From assembly GCA_017546665.1 (NCBI GenBank), contig JAFYSE010000011.1, positions 1 through 45,413 on the forward strand: a stretch of DNA of 45,413 bases, in the 5' to 3' direction. This DNA is from Clostridia bacterium. Lineage in GTDB: Bacteria > Bacillota > Clostridia > Oscillospirales > Acutalibacteraceae. Below are positions 26,432-36,028 of the stretch, in pieces (the stretch's first letter is position 1; each line of letters starts with the position of its first letter). The translations under genes and the position numbers were made by a program. Under the pieces are notes generated by a model. That model searched no databases and was not told the origin of the DNA. It saw nothing but the letters and a program-made list of their open reading frames with translations.

Positions 26432-27802
26432 ATGCAAAATAAGTATGATGTGATTATTGTTGGTGCGGGCCCAGGTGGAATTTTTGCAGCCTATGAGCTT
26501 GTGCAGCATAAACCCCAATTGAAAATAGCCGTTTTTGAAGCGGGTCATGCGTTAGAAAAGCGTAAATGTCCTATCGACGGTGAAAAAATCAAAACCTGTA
26601 TAGGTTGTAAAAGCTGTAGCATTATGAGTGGCTTTGGAGGTGCGGGTGCTTTTTCTGACGGTAAATATAATATTACCAATGATTTTGGCGGTACCTTGCA
26701 CGAGTATATCGGCAAGAAACAAGCATTGGACTTAATGAAATATGTTGACCAAATCAATTTGAAATTTGGTGGCGAGGGAACAAAACTTTATTCAACAGCG
26801 GGTAGTCGCTTTAAAACAGAGTGTATTCAGAATGATCTTCATTTGCTTGATGCATCTGTTCGCCATTTAGGAACAGACATTAACTATGTGGTGCTTGAAA
26901 ATATTTATGACTATTTAAAAGACAAGGTTCAATTCTTCTTTGATACAGCAGTTACTTCTGTTGCTTATGAAAATGACGGCTATAAAGTAGTTTGCAAAGA
27001 CGAAGTTTACGAATGCTCAAAATGTATCATTTCTGTTGGCAGAATCGGTAGCAAATGGATGGAGTCTGTTTGCAAAGATTTGGATATTAAAACAAAGTCA
27101 AATCGTGTTGATATTGGTGTTCGTGTTGAATTGCCTGCTGCCGTTTTTGCTCACTTAACAGACGAGCTTTATGAAAGTAAAATCGTTTACCGAACAGAAA
27201 AATATGGTGACAGAGTGCGTACATTCTGTATGAATCCTAAGGGTGCAGTAGTTAATGAAAATACAAACGGCATTATTACTGTTAACGGCCACAGCTATGA
27301 AGACCCTGCAAAGCAGACAGAAAATACCAACTTTGCTTTGCTTGTTGCAAAACATTTTTCAGAGCCTTTCAAAGATTCTAATGGTTATGGTGAATCTATC
27401 GCTCGTTTGAGTAATATGCTGGGTGGCGGTGTAATTGTTCAGCGTTTCGGTGACTTGATAAGAGGTCGTCGTTCAACAGTAAGCCGTATTGAAGAAGCAT
27501 TCATCACGCCTACTCTTAATGCAACCCCAGGTGATTTAAGCCTTGTTCTTCCAAAGCGAATTCTAGATGGCATTATCGAAATGATTTACGCTCTTGATAA
27601 GATTGCCCCCGGTACAGCTAATGAAGATACACTTCTCTATGGTGTCGAAGTCAAGTTCTATAATATGGAAGTAGAGGTTGACGAACACCTTGAGTCAAAA
27701 TACAAGGGACTTTATATCATCGGTGACGGTAGTGGAATTACCCATTCACTTTCTCACGCTTCTGCAAGCGGTGTGCATGTGGCACGAGATATAGTTAAAT
27801 AA
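26432..27802 (+). CDS. FAD-dependent dehydrogenase (COG2509 type)
   Basis: This 456-residue flavoprotein begins with the dinucleotide motif VIIVGAGPGGIFAAYEL. It continues with the family stretch containing CIGCKSCSIMSGFGGAGAFSDGKYN and closes with YIIGDGSGITHSLSHASASGVHVA. These match the uncharacterised NAD(P)/FAD-dependent oxidoreductases of COG2509, common in Firmicutes. The cysteine-rich segment CIGCKSC is noteworthy and may bind metal or act in redox. The ATG at 26432 has GGGGAGG just upstream. It is monocistronic. Substrate unknown. Confidence 0.92.
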   Translation: MQNKYDVIIVGAGPGGIFAAYELVQHKPQLKIAVFEAGHALEKRKCPIDGEKIKTCIGCKSCSIMSGFGGAGAFSDGKYNITNDFGGTLHEYIGKKQALDLMKYVDQINLKFGGEGTKLYSTAGSRFKTECIQNDLHLLDASVRHLGTDINYVVLENIYDYLKDKVQFFFDTAVTSVAYENDGYKVVCKDEVYECSKCIISVGRIGSKWMESVCKDLDIKTKSNRVDIGVRVELPAAVFAHLTDELYESKIVYRTEKYGDRVRTFCMNPKGAVVNENTNGIITVNGHSYEDPAKQTENTNFALLVAKHFSEPFKDSNGYGESIARLSNMLGGGVIVQRFGDLIRGRRSTVSRIEEAFITPTLNATPGDLSLVLPKRILDGIIEMIYALDKIAPGTANEDTLLYGVEVKFYNMEVEVDEHLESKYKGLYIIGDGSGITHSLSHASASGVHVARDIVK

Positions 27803-27813
27803 TTGATTTTGTG

Positions 27814-27834
27814 GGCGGGAGGTTTACTTCCGCC
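27814..27834 (+). terminator. Terminator of the FAD-dependent dehydrogenase gene
   Basis: An 8-bp stem (GGCGGGAG / CTTCCGCC, one G-U pair) with a GTTTA loop is followed by TTATTTTA. Confidence 0.75.
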
Positions 27835-27850
27835 TTATTTTACAAAAAAA

Positions 27851-27875
27851 GACCTTGCATTTCGTATGCAAGGTC
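27851..27875 (-). terminator. Probable original guaA terminator
   Basis: A 10-bp stem (GACCTTGCAT / ATGCAAGGTC) with a five-base loop is followed by TTTTTTT on the minus strand. It lies about 155 bases past the left att site, on the host side, so before insertion it would have ended the guaA transcript. Confidence 0.75.
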
Positions 27876-28029
27876 ATATTTTTTGAGTTTAAGTTTTTGA
27901 TTATTATAACAAGCTAAGATTTGCCCACCGAAAATATTGTCGCGTTGCTCGCTTGGAGCGCGTTGCACCGCTCTGTTTTTTCGCATAATAATCAACTTCG
28001 CTTCATCTGCCACAGGCAGCGCTCGTTGA
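27876..28029 (-). other. Structured, GC-richer intergenic stretch (former guaA 3' region)
   Basis: No credible gene is seen here. The stretch is clearly richer in GC than its neighbours. It carries a 10-bp inverted repeat AATAATCAAC / GTTGATTATT enclosing a smaller CTGCC-TGT-GGCAG type hairpin, and a repeated GCAACGCG / GCGCGTTGC motif. It lies between the left att site and the terminator at 27851. It could be a dispersed extragenic repeat or a structured 3' untranslated region. Its identity is unknown. Confidence 0.5.
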
Positions 28030-28042
28030 TTATTCCCACTCA
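28030..28042. repeat. Left attachment site copy (13-bp core)
   Basis: TTATTCCCACTCA here is identical to the guaA 3' end at 44481-44493, and the flanks differ. Read on the minus strand it is TGAGTGGGAATAA, the codons for Glu-Trp-Glu-stop with one preceding base. A chance 13-base match at the expected edge of an integrase-bearing element is unlikely. Confidence 0.8.
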
Positions 28043-28332
28043 CTTAGTTTTGATATTTAACTTGTGAAAAGGCACGTAAAATAAAGGTTTCTGAGGGGTC
28101 AAAACTGAAGAATTTAAGATTTTTGCCCATTTGCCGTATCAATACCAGTATCACGGAACAAAAACACTAACCCCGGCGGATTCACACCCACCTGAAACAC
28201 TCTTTATTTACAATTGCAAATGAATTGTAGCACATAAAAAACGAGATGTCAATACTTTAAAGCGATGAAGTTAATTATTATCCCTATAACACGTATTGAC
28301 ATGTCGATTATAAACCCTTAAATCAATCATGA
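28043..28332. other. Left-end non-coding region of the element
   Basis: No gene is seen in these 290 bases between the left att core and the stop of the nuclease-NACHT gene. It holds one copy of the CAGTATCACG repeat at 28146-28155. A small AATCATGATT palindrome lies near 28327, beside the stop. No clear hairpin plus T-tract terminator for the defence operon was found. Confidence 0.5.
28146..28155. repeat. Candidate integrase arm-type site, left end
   Basis: CAGTATCACG lies about 100 bases inside the left att core. The same ten bases occur in the same orientation at 44291-44300, near the right end. Confidence 0.5.
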
Positions 28333-31300
28333 TTAATCAACAACAAGTTTTGATCTTACAATATAATCATTAAGGTTTTCTATACTATTATTCAACAAGC
28401 AACAAAACTGATAATCTGTTCGAGCAATATGCTTTGATTCGTAATTTGGCATAGGCAACAACGCTCTATAGCCATCAACATAAACCATTTCAAAGGTTTT
28501 AATTAAAGACTCACCGTAATATAAATAATAATTTATACTTCGAGCATTTCTATCAGGATAATTTGTTGCCCATTCTTCTTCAAATGGTCTTTCTTCTTCA
28601 TATGAATCCCATTTAATTGATATTTTACGATCAGGCATATAAGTCATTTTGCGATTATCAGGATCGATGTCCCAATGTGATGTTTTACTATTACATATTG
28701 TATGAACCAACTGGCTGTTTTGATTTGTGTAAGTATGCAATTCAGTTAAACAATCCGAGCATGGATAAACCATTGCTTCACAAAGTTTTAATAACTGTTC
28801 AATACAATGTCTTCCCGAAGTATCTTCTCCAGTAAGTGAAAAGGCTTTAATGATATTAACAAGTCCCATTCTTCCTGCATGCTTCATAATATAATCAGCC
28901 GCCTTCGTCCGAGTTTGAGTATCAGAAATTAATATTGCAGTTATTATTGGAAAGCACTTGCTTGTTTTGGAAAAATGAGAATCAGGATAATAGTTAGCAT
29001 CCAACGTTTGATACAACATTTTAAGTTCCTTATCTTGAGATTGCTCAAATTTTATAAGCGTTTCCCAAATGGAATAAGAAGAATAGTTTATACCACTTTT
29101 CTGACAATTATAGTACTGCGAAATGTTATCAATGGTTAAATCATCTCTAACTACTGTACTATGCCCAGACTCCCAACCCATCAATCTGTTTGGCTCTTCA
29201 GAATCAACCGAACTCAAATCGTTAATAATATCCTCTAAATACGGACAACATTTTTCAACAACATACTTAAAGTGTGCATCGTAACTACCACTATCAAGCG
29301 TTTCTTTTGCCAACTTCAAAATGGAATTTGTACGTCTTATATTAATTTCCATTTCTTCTTCAGATAACCAACAATTTTCATATGCCGTCAATAAACACTT
29401 AGGTAAATGCAAATCGAGCATATCCTCTTTTCTGAACACAGGTCTAAAAATACTGTTATTTACTGCATTTTCAAAAAGAGCATCCGCTTTGAATATATCA
29501 AAATGCGACATCATGGTTGCATATTGATATCCAAGATCGGAGTTATAATCGTAATACGAAACATCTTTGCTTGCAACTAAGTATTCTGAAGAAATTAGAC
29601 TTGGGTTTGCAATTGTTTTAAACAGAGGCAAATTTCTTGACATAATAACATACAAAACTTGGAATGTGTTGACAACACTACGATATTTTTTTAATTCACC
29701 AATAAATTGTCTTATTTCAGTATCGGTAAAATCCAATGTAGAAAGCATTTCGCCAATAAAACAAGTATTGTAATATCTGAACCAATTTTTGTATATCAAA
29801 TTATACTTGTTGATTTCTGTTAAAATAGCGGTCAGTATTTCATTTTTATTGTCTGAATAAAATTCGTGAACAATGCGCCTTAAAGAAATACCGAGTTTAA
29901 AATCATGATGATATGGCACTTCTTTGCCGTCAAGCAGCATCAGTGTATAGCTGTTTAGCTCTATATTGTTTCTCCAAGTTTCATAATGATTAATGTTTGC
30001 TTTTTTTGCTCGAGCTTGAATACTTGCTTCTTGAATAATTTCCTTTGTCAAAATGCCGTACAGCACAACCGTATTATTTTCATATGATTCGGACTTATTT
30101 TGAGCAATTCTATCACACAATGTCTGAGCTAACGGAGACAACTTGCCATCGTTTTTTATTATGTATTTTAGATTGTCTTGCCTTAACAAAATGTAGCTCA
30201 AAACTTCCAAATGATTTATAGATAACTTTCCTATCGCACTTAACAACCAATCATAAAAATTTTCAATTGCCAATGCAAAGAACGCTATTACAAAATTCGA
30301 ATTAGTTTCGCTGGAAGGGTAATAATCTAAATCTGTATTGCGTACAGTATGTTCCATAGTACAGATAAAATTATAAACATCCGAAATAGACACATTATCT
30401 ACCATACACTTACAATACAGATATGAATAAATATCTTTGTTTTTAGCTTTTAATAGCTGTTCTTCAGAAAAATCGTAGAAATCCTCTAATGTTTCTCGAA
30501 TATCCACCCCATTTGTTTTGTGATATTCTTTAACAAAATCATAATAATTGTCTGTAGTTAAATATCCTTTTATATGCAATGGGTCTATGCGTATAAAATC
30601 CCTAAAATCTTCAATTTGTTTTGTGCACAAATATCTTCGCAACTCTGACGAATAAGCATATGATTCCGATGATGGCACCAAAAATTTTTCCGTGGAAAGC
30701 CAAGGAGAATTCTCTCCTCTCATGTATACATCACCCAAATATGCTTCAAAAAAACGAAGCGTGAGCACCTTTTCAAGATTAGCACTTAATGTATTTTCTT
30801 TTAGTTCTTGAATCAAAAAAATATGTAAAATGAAATCCCTATTTGATAACAACTTCAATTCTCGTAAAATAGAAGGGTTATCGTAAAATTCATTTTTAAT
30901 CGCGACGTATAGGTAAAATTCAAAATATCGCTTGTGCTTATATGAGTATCTAAGCAGTAAATCCTGAGAAGGAGATACATCAAAGAAAAGTTCGCAGACT
31001 ACATCGATAATGTGGTCAACCTCTAAATAACTGCAATTCGGGAATTGATTTCTTATTATTTTTTGTAGCTCTGATCTACTAATAGATATAATTCCAGAAC
31101 GTTGCATCTTTTTGGAAACAGATGCCAATATAGATGTTATGGATAAAACCTTAGGCTCCGGTAAGTTAATTAATACTAATTTGCTGTGTTTTTCTATGCG
31201 CTGCTCTACATTTAATTTAATTAAATCGACTTTCGTTGTTTTATCATCTATTTGAGTAATATTTTCACTCAATAGCACCGCAGAAAAAATATCGGTAATA

Positions 31301-32439
31301 TCATCTAAAAATGCCGGATTGGTTGATTTTATATTTATGAGCTTTTTGCTCTTTTCGGCATTGTTTAAGCTCCTAAAATATAACTCTACATCGGCTGTTT
31401 TTAGATCGTCTATTGTGTAAACCTTGGTTTCTAAATCACGCAAAATCATTGTAAGATTGGGCGTATTAAGACGAGAAGAAAGAATAAAAGAATTATGATT
31501 ATTGGTGGTGTGATGCAAAATGAATGACATTACACTGTGAAAATCAATTGTCGAAACTTCATCAACACCATCCAAGAAAATCATATATGGATTTTGATTG
31601 TTTGCTATACTAATACCAAAATCATTCAATCTATCTCTTAACAATGACTCCAAATTGCCTTTTATACAATCTCTTAGTCTTATTAAAACAGGTATTTGGA
31701 TATCACAGGGTGCCGGTGTTTGTTTAAAACTTGACTTATATTTGGCTTCTGCTTTAAGATATAGTTTTTTTAATAATTCACTTTTTCCTGTACCTGCTGC
31801 ACCTGTAACAATAGATAATTGATTGGATAATATTTCGTCTTGGAGCAAGGAAAACCTTGTGCCGTTTACAGATAAATCAATGAATTGCAAAGAGGTCAAA
31901 AAGGTACGTTCGTCATACGTTATTGCGCTGTTTAACAAACCGTTTGTGTCCTGAGAAGAAAAGAAAGCTCTATATAAATCATAGTTACTATCTTCGTTTA
32001 AGGCACTTTCAAAATTTGTTTTTAAAAACCAAATAATTTTTATGCCTTTATCTCGTACCAAACGTGCTATTTTGATTCGATTGGATTTAGTTGTTGATGC
32101 AAGTTCTTCTTCTGTGACATTGGGCTTGATATCCAGATTTGTGTATACAATTATGGTATTTATATGCGGATATGTAGCTACAGCCTTTTTTAAAGAGTCA
32201 TACACTTCTTTATAAAGAGCATCGCCATTTCCACTTGTTGAATATTTACATTGAAACCCATAATATTTCCCATCAAACGAGATAGGTTCAGTTTCCAGTC
32301 CGGTTTGATTGTAGTTTGCGGAAAAAGCATGACTGCTTACTTTGTACTGACGGAGAAATATGTGGCGACACATAGTTTCAAATGCATCGCGCGGATTTGA
32401 GTTCTTTATTTCAAATTGGTTCCAGCTAATATTATTCAT
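28333..32439 (-). CDS. PD-(D/E)XK nuclease-NACHT-like STAND NTPase (defence protein)
   Basis: This 1368-residue protein combines an N-terminal restriction-endonuclease-like region with a STAND-type NTPase and a very large C-terminal part. The nuclease signature is GLETEPISFDGKYYGFQCKYS (acidic residues Glu49/Glu51, then Gln63-Cys-Lys65). The NTPase has Walker A GAAGTGKS (213-220) and a NACHT-like Walker B MIFLDGVDE (286-294), then SSR at 321-323. Residues from about 450 on are helical with no recognised repeat family and probably sense a phage or cellular trigger, as in Avs and bacterial NACHT proteins. A strong AAGGAG site precedes the ATG. It lies 59 bases after the helicase gene with no terminator between, so it is probably in the Shango-like operon. 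Which Avs/bNACHT family it belongs to is undetermined. Confidence 0.8.
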   Translation of the reverse strand: MNNISWNQFEIKNSNPRDAFETMCRHIFLRQYKVSSHAFSANYNQTGLETEPISFDGKYYGFQCKYSTSGNGDALYKEVYDSLKKAVATYPHINTIIVYTNLDIKPNVTEEELASTTKSNRIKIARLVRDKGIKIIWFLKTNFESALNEDSNYDLYRAFFSSQDTNGLLNSAITYDERTFLTSLQFIDLSVNGTRFSLLQDEILSNQLSIVTGAAGTGKSELLKKLYLKAEAKYKSSFKQTPAPCDIQIPVLIRLRDCIKGNLESLLRDRLNDFGISIANNQNPYMIFLDGVDEVSTIDFHSVMSFILHHTTNNHNSFILSSRLNTPNLTMILRDLETKVYTIDDLKTADVELYFRSLNNAEKSKKLINIKSTNPAFLDDITDIFSAVLLSENITQIDDKTTKVDLIKLNVEQRIEKHSKLVLINLPEPKVLSITSILASVSKKMQRSGIISISRSELQKIIRNQFPNCSYLEVDHIIDVVCELFFDVSPSQDLLLRYSYKHKRYFEFYLYVAIKNEFYDNPSILRELKLLSNRDFILHIFLIQELKENTLSANLEKVLTLRFFEAYLGDVYMRGENSPWLSTEKFLVPSSESYAYSSELRRYLCTKQIEDFRDFIRIDPLHIKGYLTTDNYYDFVKEYHKTNGVDIRETLEDFYDFSEEQLLKAKNKDIYSYLYCKCMVDNVSISDVYNFICTMEHTVRNTDLDYYPSSETNSNFVIAFFALAIENFYDWLLSAIGKLSINHLEVLSYILLRQDNLKYIIKNDGKLSPLAQTLCDRIAQNKSESYENNTVVLYGILTKEIIQEASIQARAKKANINHYETWRNNIELNSYTLMLLDGKEVPYHHDFKLGISLRRIVHEFYSDNKNEILTAILTEINKYNLIYKNWFRYYNTCFIGEMLSTLDFTDTEIRQFIGELKKYRSVVNTFQVLYVIMSRNLPLFKTIANPSLISSEYLVASKDVSYYDYNSDLGYQYATMMSHFDIFKADALFENAVNNSIFRPVFRKEDMLDLHLPKCLLTAYENCWLSEEEMEINIRRTNSILKLAKETLDSGSYDAHFKYVVEKCCPYLEDIINDLSSVDSEEPNRLMGWESGHSTVVRDDLTIDNISQYYNCQKSGINYSSYSIWETLIKFEQSQDKELKMLYQTLDANYYPDSHFSKTSKCFPIITAILISDTQTRTKAADYIMKHAGRMGLVNIIKAFSLTGEDTSGRHCIEQLLKLCEAMVYPCSDCLTELHTYTNQNSQLVHTICNSKTSHWDIDPDNRKMTYMPDRKISIKWDSYEEERPFEEEWATNYPDRNARSINYYLYYGESLIKTFEMVYVDGYRALLPMPNYESKHIARTDYQFCCLLNNSIENLNDYIVRSKLVVD

Positions 32440-32498
32440 TGCTTATTTCTCCTTGTTTAGTATTTGAGCTTCATTAACTTGAATTTGTGCTAATTAGT

Positions 32499-34694
32499 TT
32501 ATAATTTCCACTCGTCATCAAAATCAACAAGTTTATTTAATATCTTATTTGCAGATACAACATTAACCTGATTATATAAATATGCTTCTCTTAGAAGTTC
32601 ATCAGGCACCATATAATCATATTTATCAATTCTCGGCGCTTGATTTTCATTGAGCACCATATTTGGGTTATCTTGATCAATCACAAGTTCTTGTAATTTT
32701 TTAGTAAGGTCATCAATTTCTAATCCACTGGTAAAACTGAAATAATAAATTGAATTAGAAATTGACCTAATATCAAGATGTTCCTTTAAACCGTAGGCAA
32801 AAAGACTCACAATTGTTCTGATTTCCTTTGTGCCTATCCAAGGACAAACATAATAAGATCTATCTGCATATTGAATAATATCACTATCTAATATACCTGA
32901 TGTTCTTGCTAATTCTCTGGCATTTCCTAAAACTTCAATTGCATTTTTTTGAAGGTATGGATATATAACATCTTCTTGTAATACTCTTTTGATTCGCTGT
33001 ATAACTTTCGAATCAATATCTCCACCTTCGCCATTCCATAATGGAATCTTGCTGCTTTTTGTCTGATTAACATGGATCGTTTTTCTTTCTTCATCAATGG
33101 ATATTACTTTCCATGCTCTTCCCGCAAGAATAAACACCTCATCAATTGCAGGGCATTTATTTAATGTGCCGACTTCGCCGTTACTGCTCAAAACCTTATA
33201 TGCTTCCTCTTCTTTAAAAACAGCGTAAAATGTAAAATGATTACAAATCTTTTCGCCTTTTAAGCCAACTATTATTCCACCATTGTCCAATCGTTCAATA
33301 TATTCTTTCTCTAACATATATTTCAACAAAACACGATACTCGTCAGCAGAAATAATATTTTTAAATGCTGGAAGCAATAACACCTTCTGAGCAAGTTCAG
33401 ACGGCATTAGTTCACCATAAGACATCAAAATACTTAATGTTTGATGAGCCAATAAGCTAAATGGCTTTTTCTTCTGTTCAAAAGGCTCAACCCAACGCTC
33501 TTCTAAATATAACTGAATAATAGCAATTGAGCGCAATAAATCCCATGGAAGTGCATCTAATGGATTTTTATGGGAAGGTTTAAACAGATTAAGAAACATC
33601 ATTTGAGATTTTCCAGTTCTTCTACCTGAACGTCCTAATCTTTGCACAAAGCTGGAACAAGTGTACGGGGCACCTATTTGAATTGTAGAATCCAAATCAC
33701 CGATATCAATACCTAACTCAAGTGTTAATGTGGCAGCAGCAACAGTCGGCCCATCATTATCACGAAGAGCCTCTTCCGCTTCTCTTCGTAATGATGCAGA
33801 AATACTTCCATGATGAACATAGAAAACATCATTTTCATTACGTCGAGCAGCTTCTTTTTTCATTTCATCTATTGTTTTTTCTGCATTACCTCTGCTATTT
33901 GTAAAAATCAAACACTTTTTATTGTGGCAATTTTCATATAAAAAAGAATTATATTCATCAAGCACATTATTTGCTTCTAATTCATTTTCAGGAATAACAA
34001 ATGATTCTGCACAAAGTGAAATTGTTCTTTTATGAGATTGAATACCAACAGATATAGCTGTTCTATCGCTACCAGCACAAAGGAATCTCATTGCCGGTTC
34101 ATAGTCATTTAATGTTGCGGACAATCCTACTCTTCGAGGATAACAATTTGTAAGTTTTTCTAACTTATCAATCAAACACAAAACTTGCAGGCCTCTATCT
34201 TCACCCATCAAAGCATGTATCTCATCAATAACAATAAATCGCAAATCAGAAAACAACCTGCTTGCATCACCTGGGTGTCTCATAATTAAGGCTTCTAATG
34301 ATTCAGGAGTAATCTGCAACACTCCTTTTGCAGTCTTTAATGCCTTTTTTTTATGCGATTGCGAAATATCACCATGCCACGACCAAACAGGAATATCAAC
34401 ATCATCCAACAAATCATTTAATCTCTCAAACTGGTCATTAATAAGAGCTTTTAAAGGTCCAATATACATAATACCGATAGAATCAGACGGATCATTATCT
34501 AATAAAGTTAATATCGGAAAGAATGCAGCTTCAGTTTTTCCTGAAGCTGTACCGGAGGCAATTATCACATGCTTGTCTGTATCTAAAATTGCATCACAAG
34601 CCTCAACCTGAACCTCTCTTAAATCAGTCCATTTTTTACGATATATGTATTCCTGAATAAAACCGGCATAACGTTCAAAGGCACTTCTACTCAT
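32499..34694 (-). CDS. sngC: Shango-like SngC: DEAD/DEAH superfamily 2 helicase
   Basis: This 731-residue Lhr-like superfamily 2 helicase is the third gene of a Shango-type anti-phage system. Motif I is SGTASGKTEA (Lys53), the Q-like region is LREVQVEA, motif Ib is TPESLEAL, motif II is DEIH (157-160), motif III is SAT (192-194) and motif VI is QRLGRSGRR. The C-terminal 250 residues form the accessory domain typical of Lhr-related helicases. Its ATG overlaps the stop of the ATPase gene by 4 bases (ATGA), so their translation is coupled and a fixed stoichiometry is likely. Assignment to Shango rests on the gene trio, not on the helicase alone. Confidence 0.82.
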   Translation of the reverse strand: MSRSAFERYAGFIQEYIYRKKWTDLREVQVEACDAILDTDKHVIIASGTASGKTEAAFFPILTLLDNDPSDSIGIMYIGPLKALINDQFERLNDLLDDVDIPVWSWHGDISQSHKKKALKTAKGVLQITPESLEALIMRHPGDASRLFSDLRFIVIDEIHALMGEDRGLQVLCLIDKLEKLTNCYPRRVGLSATLNDYEPAMRFLCAGSDRTAISVGIQSHKRTISLCAESFVIPENELEANNVLDEYNSFLYENCHNKKCLIFTNSRGNAEKTIDEMKKEAARRNENDVFYVHHGSISASLRREAEEALRDNDGPTVAAATLTLELGIDIGDLDSTIQIGAPYTCSSFVQRLGRSGRRTGKSQMMFLNLFKPSHKNPLDALPWDLLRSIAIIQLYLEERWVEPFEQKKKPFSLLAHQTLSILMSYGELMPSELAQKVLLLPAFKNIISADEYRVLLKYMLEKEYIERLDNGGIIVGLKGEKICNHFTFYAVFKEEEAYKVLSSNGEVGTLNKCPAIDEVFILAGRAWKVISIDEERKTIHVNQTKSSKIPLWNGEGGDIDSKVIQRIKRVLQEDVIYPYLQKNAIEVLGNARELARTSGILDSDIIQYADRSYYVCPWIGTKEIRTIVSLFAYGLKEHLDIRSISNSIYYFSFTSGLEIDDLTKKLQELVIDQDNPNMVLNENQAPRIDKYDYMVPDELLREAYLYNQVNVVSANKILNKLVDFDDEWKL

Positions 34695-36025
34695 ATATCA
34701 AACTCCGCAAACAAATTATCACTTTCTTCATCAATTTGTTCAGGGTCTTTTTCTGCACTCTGCACAGAAAATCCCTGCTTATTAATTAATTCATCAAATG
34801 TAGTTCCGGGATTTTGGTGAAGAATATTTAATAATCCGAGAAAGTCTCTTGTAACTTCTCGAGGTGTAAGTAATTGGTCTGCACCTAATCTTCCAAGAAC
34901 CATATTTAAAAATACAGTAAGTTCTTTTTGTCCTAAATTGCATTCATATGAATAATGTGAACTATGCAATTCACAAAGACGCTCAAGTAGTAAATATATT
35001 TCTTCAGCTGTCAGCTGTTCAAGCTTAATAACAGGACTTGTAAAATCAACAAAACCTTTAATCGCAAAACGGTTGTCCGCGAGACGTGAACGCAAAGCTT
35101 CATAGCTAAACAAACCTCTGCGTTCATCATAAATAAATTGGGGAGTACCACTCATAAATACACCAATATATTCTGCTTTGCCTTGCATTGTATCATTAAA
35201 GATTGTAAGAACCTTTTCGTAGTTACTGTCTCTTGCTTGCTTGTGATTTATCTTATAAAGATTTACTCCTTCATCAATAAACACGAGTAAGCCTTTATAT
35301 CCAGCTTTTTTCACAAAAAGAGCAAAAAGCTTTAAGAACTCATACCAATTTTGATCATCAATAATACTATCAACAGGAAGCTCTCTTTTTGCTTCGGTTT
35401 TGTTTGCATACTCGCCTCGCAACCATCTTAAAGCAGATGTTTTTAAGGCATCATCTCCGTTCTTCATACCTTTCCAATAAGAATCTATTACATTTGAAAA
35501 AGCAAAACCATATGCCATTTCTGAAAGTTCAGACAAAACTTCTGCTATTTTATCGCTTACTGCTTTTATCAATGCAGGATCATTGACTTGTAAATTGTCT
35601 TCCTTTGCTATTGTAGTTTGCATAGAAGCAATCCATTTTTGCAAAATTGATTCCAAAGCACTTCCTTCCGGACGTGTTCTTGTTGAAAGATGCTGTATCA
35701 ACTCTCTGTATGTAGCTAAACCTTGTCCGCCTGCACCTGTTAATCTTCTTTCAGGAGACAAATCGGCATCCATAACAACAAAGGAACGCTCCATTGCATT
35801 ATTACGGATAGTTTGCAATAAAAAGCTCTTACCACTACCATATTGACCACAAACAAATCTAAAAGCAGCGCCACCATCTTCAATAGTTGCTAAATCCTGT
35901 AAAAAGGCATTTACTTCACCATGTCTACCAACGGCAATATGCCTTAAACCAATTCTTGGTACAACACCTGCTGTTAATGAATTTATCAAAGCCGCAGATT
36001 CGCGACGATTTATTGTTACAGCCAT
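34691..36025 (-). CDS. sngB: Shango-like SngB: P-loop ATPase (DUF2791/BrxC-like)
   Basis: This 444-residue ATP-binding protein is of the DUF2791 type, distantly related to BREX P-loop proteins. Walker A is GQYGSGKS (60-67); Walker B is LLVFIDEG (Asp251-Glu252). Pieces such as FLQDLATIEDGGAAFRFVCG and VFMSGTPQFIYDERRG are typical of the group. The ribosome site AGGAGG lies in the end of the upstream gene, and the ATG begins 3 bases after its stop. In Shango the ATPase works with a TerB-domain protein and a helicase; the mechanism is not established. BREX is excluded because no PglX methylase or PglZ is present. Confidence 0.85.
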   Translation of the reverse strand: MAVTINRRESAALINSLTAGVVPRIGLRHIAVGRHGEVNAFLQDLATIEDGGAAFRFVCGQYGSGKSFLLQTIRNNAMERSFVVMDADLSPERRLTGAGGQGLATYRELIQHLSTRTRPEGSALESILQKWIASMQTTIAKEDNLQVNDPALIKAVSDKIAEVLSELSEMAYGFAFSNVIDSYWKGMKNGDDALKTSALRWLRGEYANKTEAKRELPVDSIIDDQNWYEFLKLFALFVKKAGYKGLLVFIDEGVNLYKINHKQARDSNYEKVLTIFNDTMQGKAEYIGVFMSGTPQFIYDERRGLFSYEALRSRLADNRFAIKGFVDFTSPVIKLEQLTAEEIYLLLERLCELHSSHYSYECNLGQKELTVFLNMVLGRLGADQLLTPREVTRDFLGLLNILHQNPGTTFDELINKQGFSVQSAEKDPEQIDEESDNLFAEFDI

Positions 36026-36028
36026 AAA

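Noticed and set aside
27840-28043. 67-codon minus-strand ORF in the left-end region
   Set aside because: It spans the guaA-derived att site, a terminator hairpin and its T tract, has no ribosome site, and its translation resembles no family.
28043-28332. Structured RNA or riboswitch at the left end of the element
   Set aside because: I could not build a convincing fold or expression platform, and the stretch lies downstream of the nuclease-NACHT gene.
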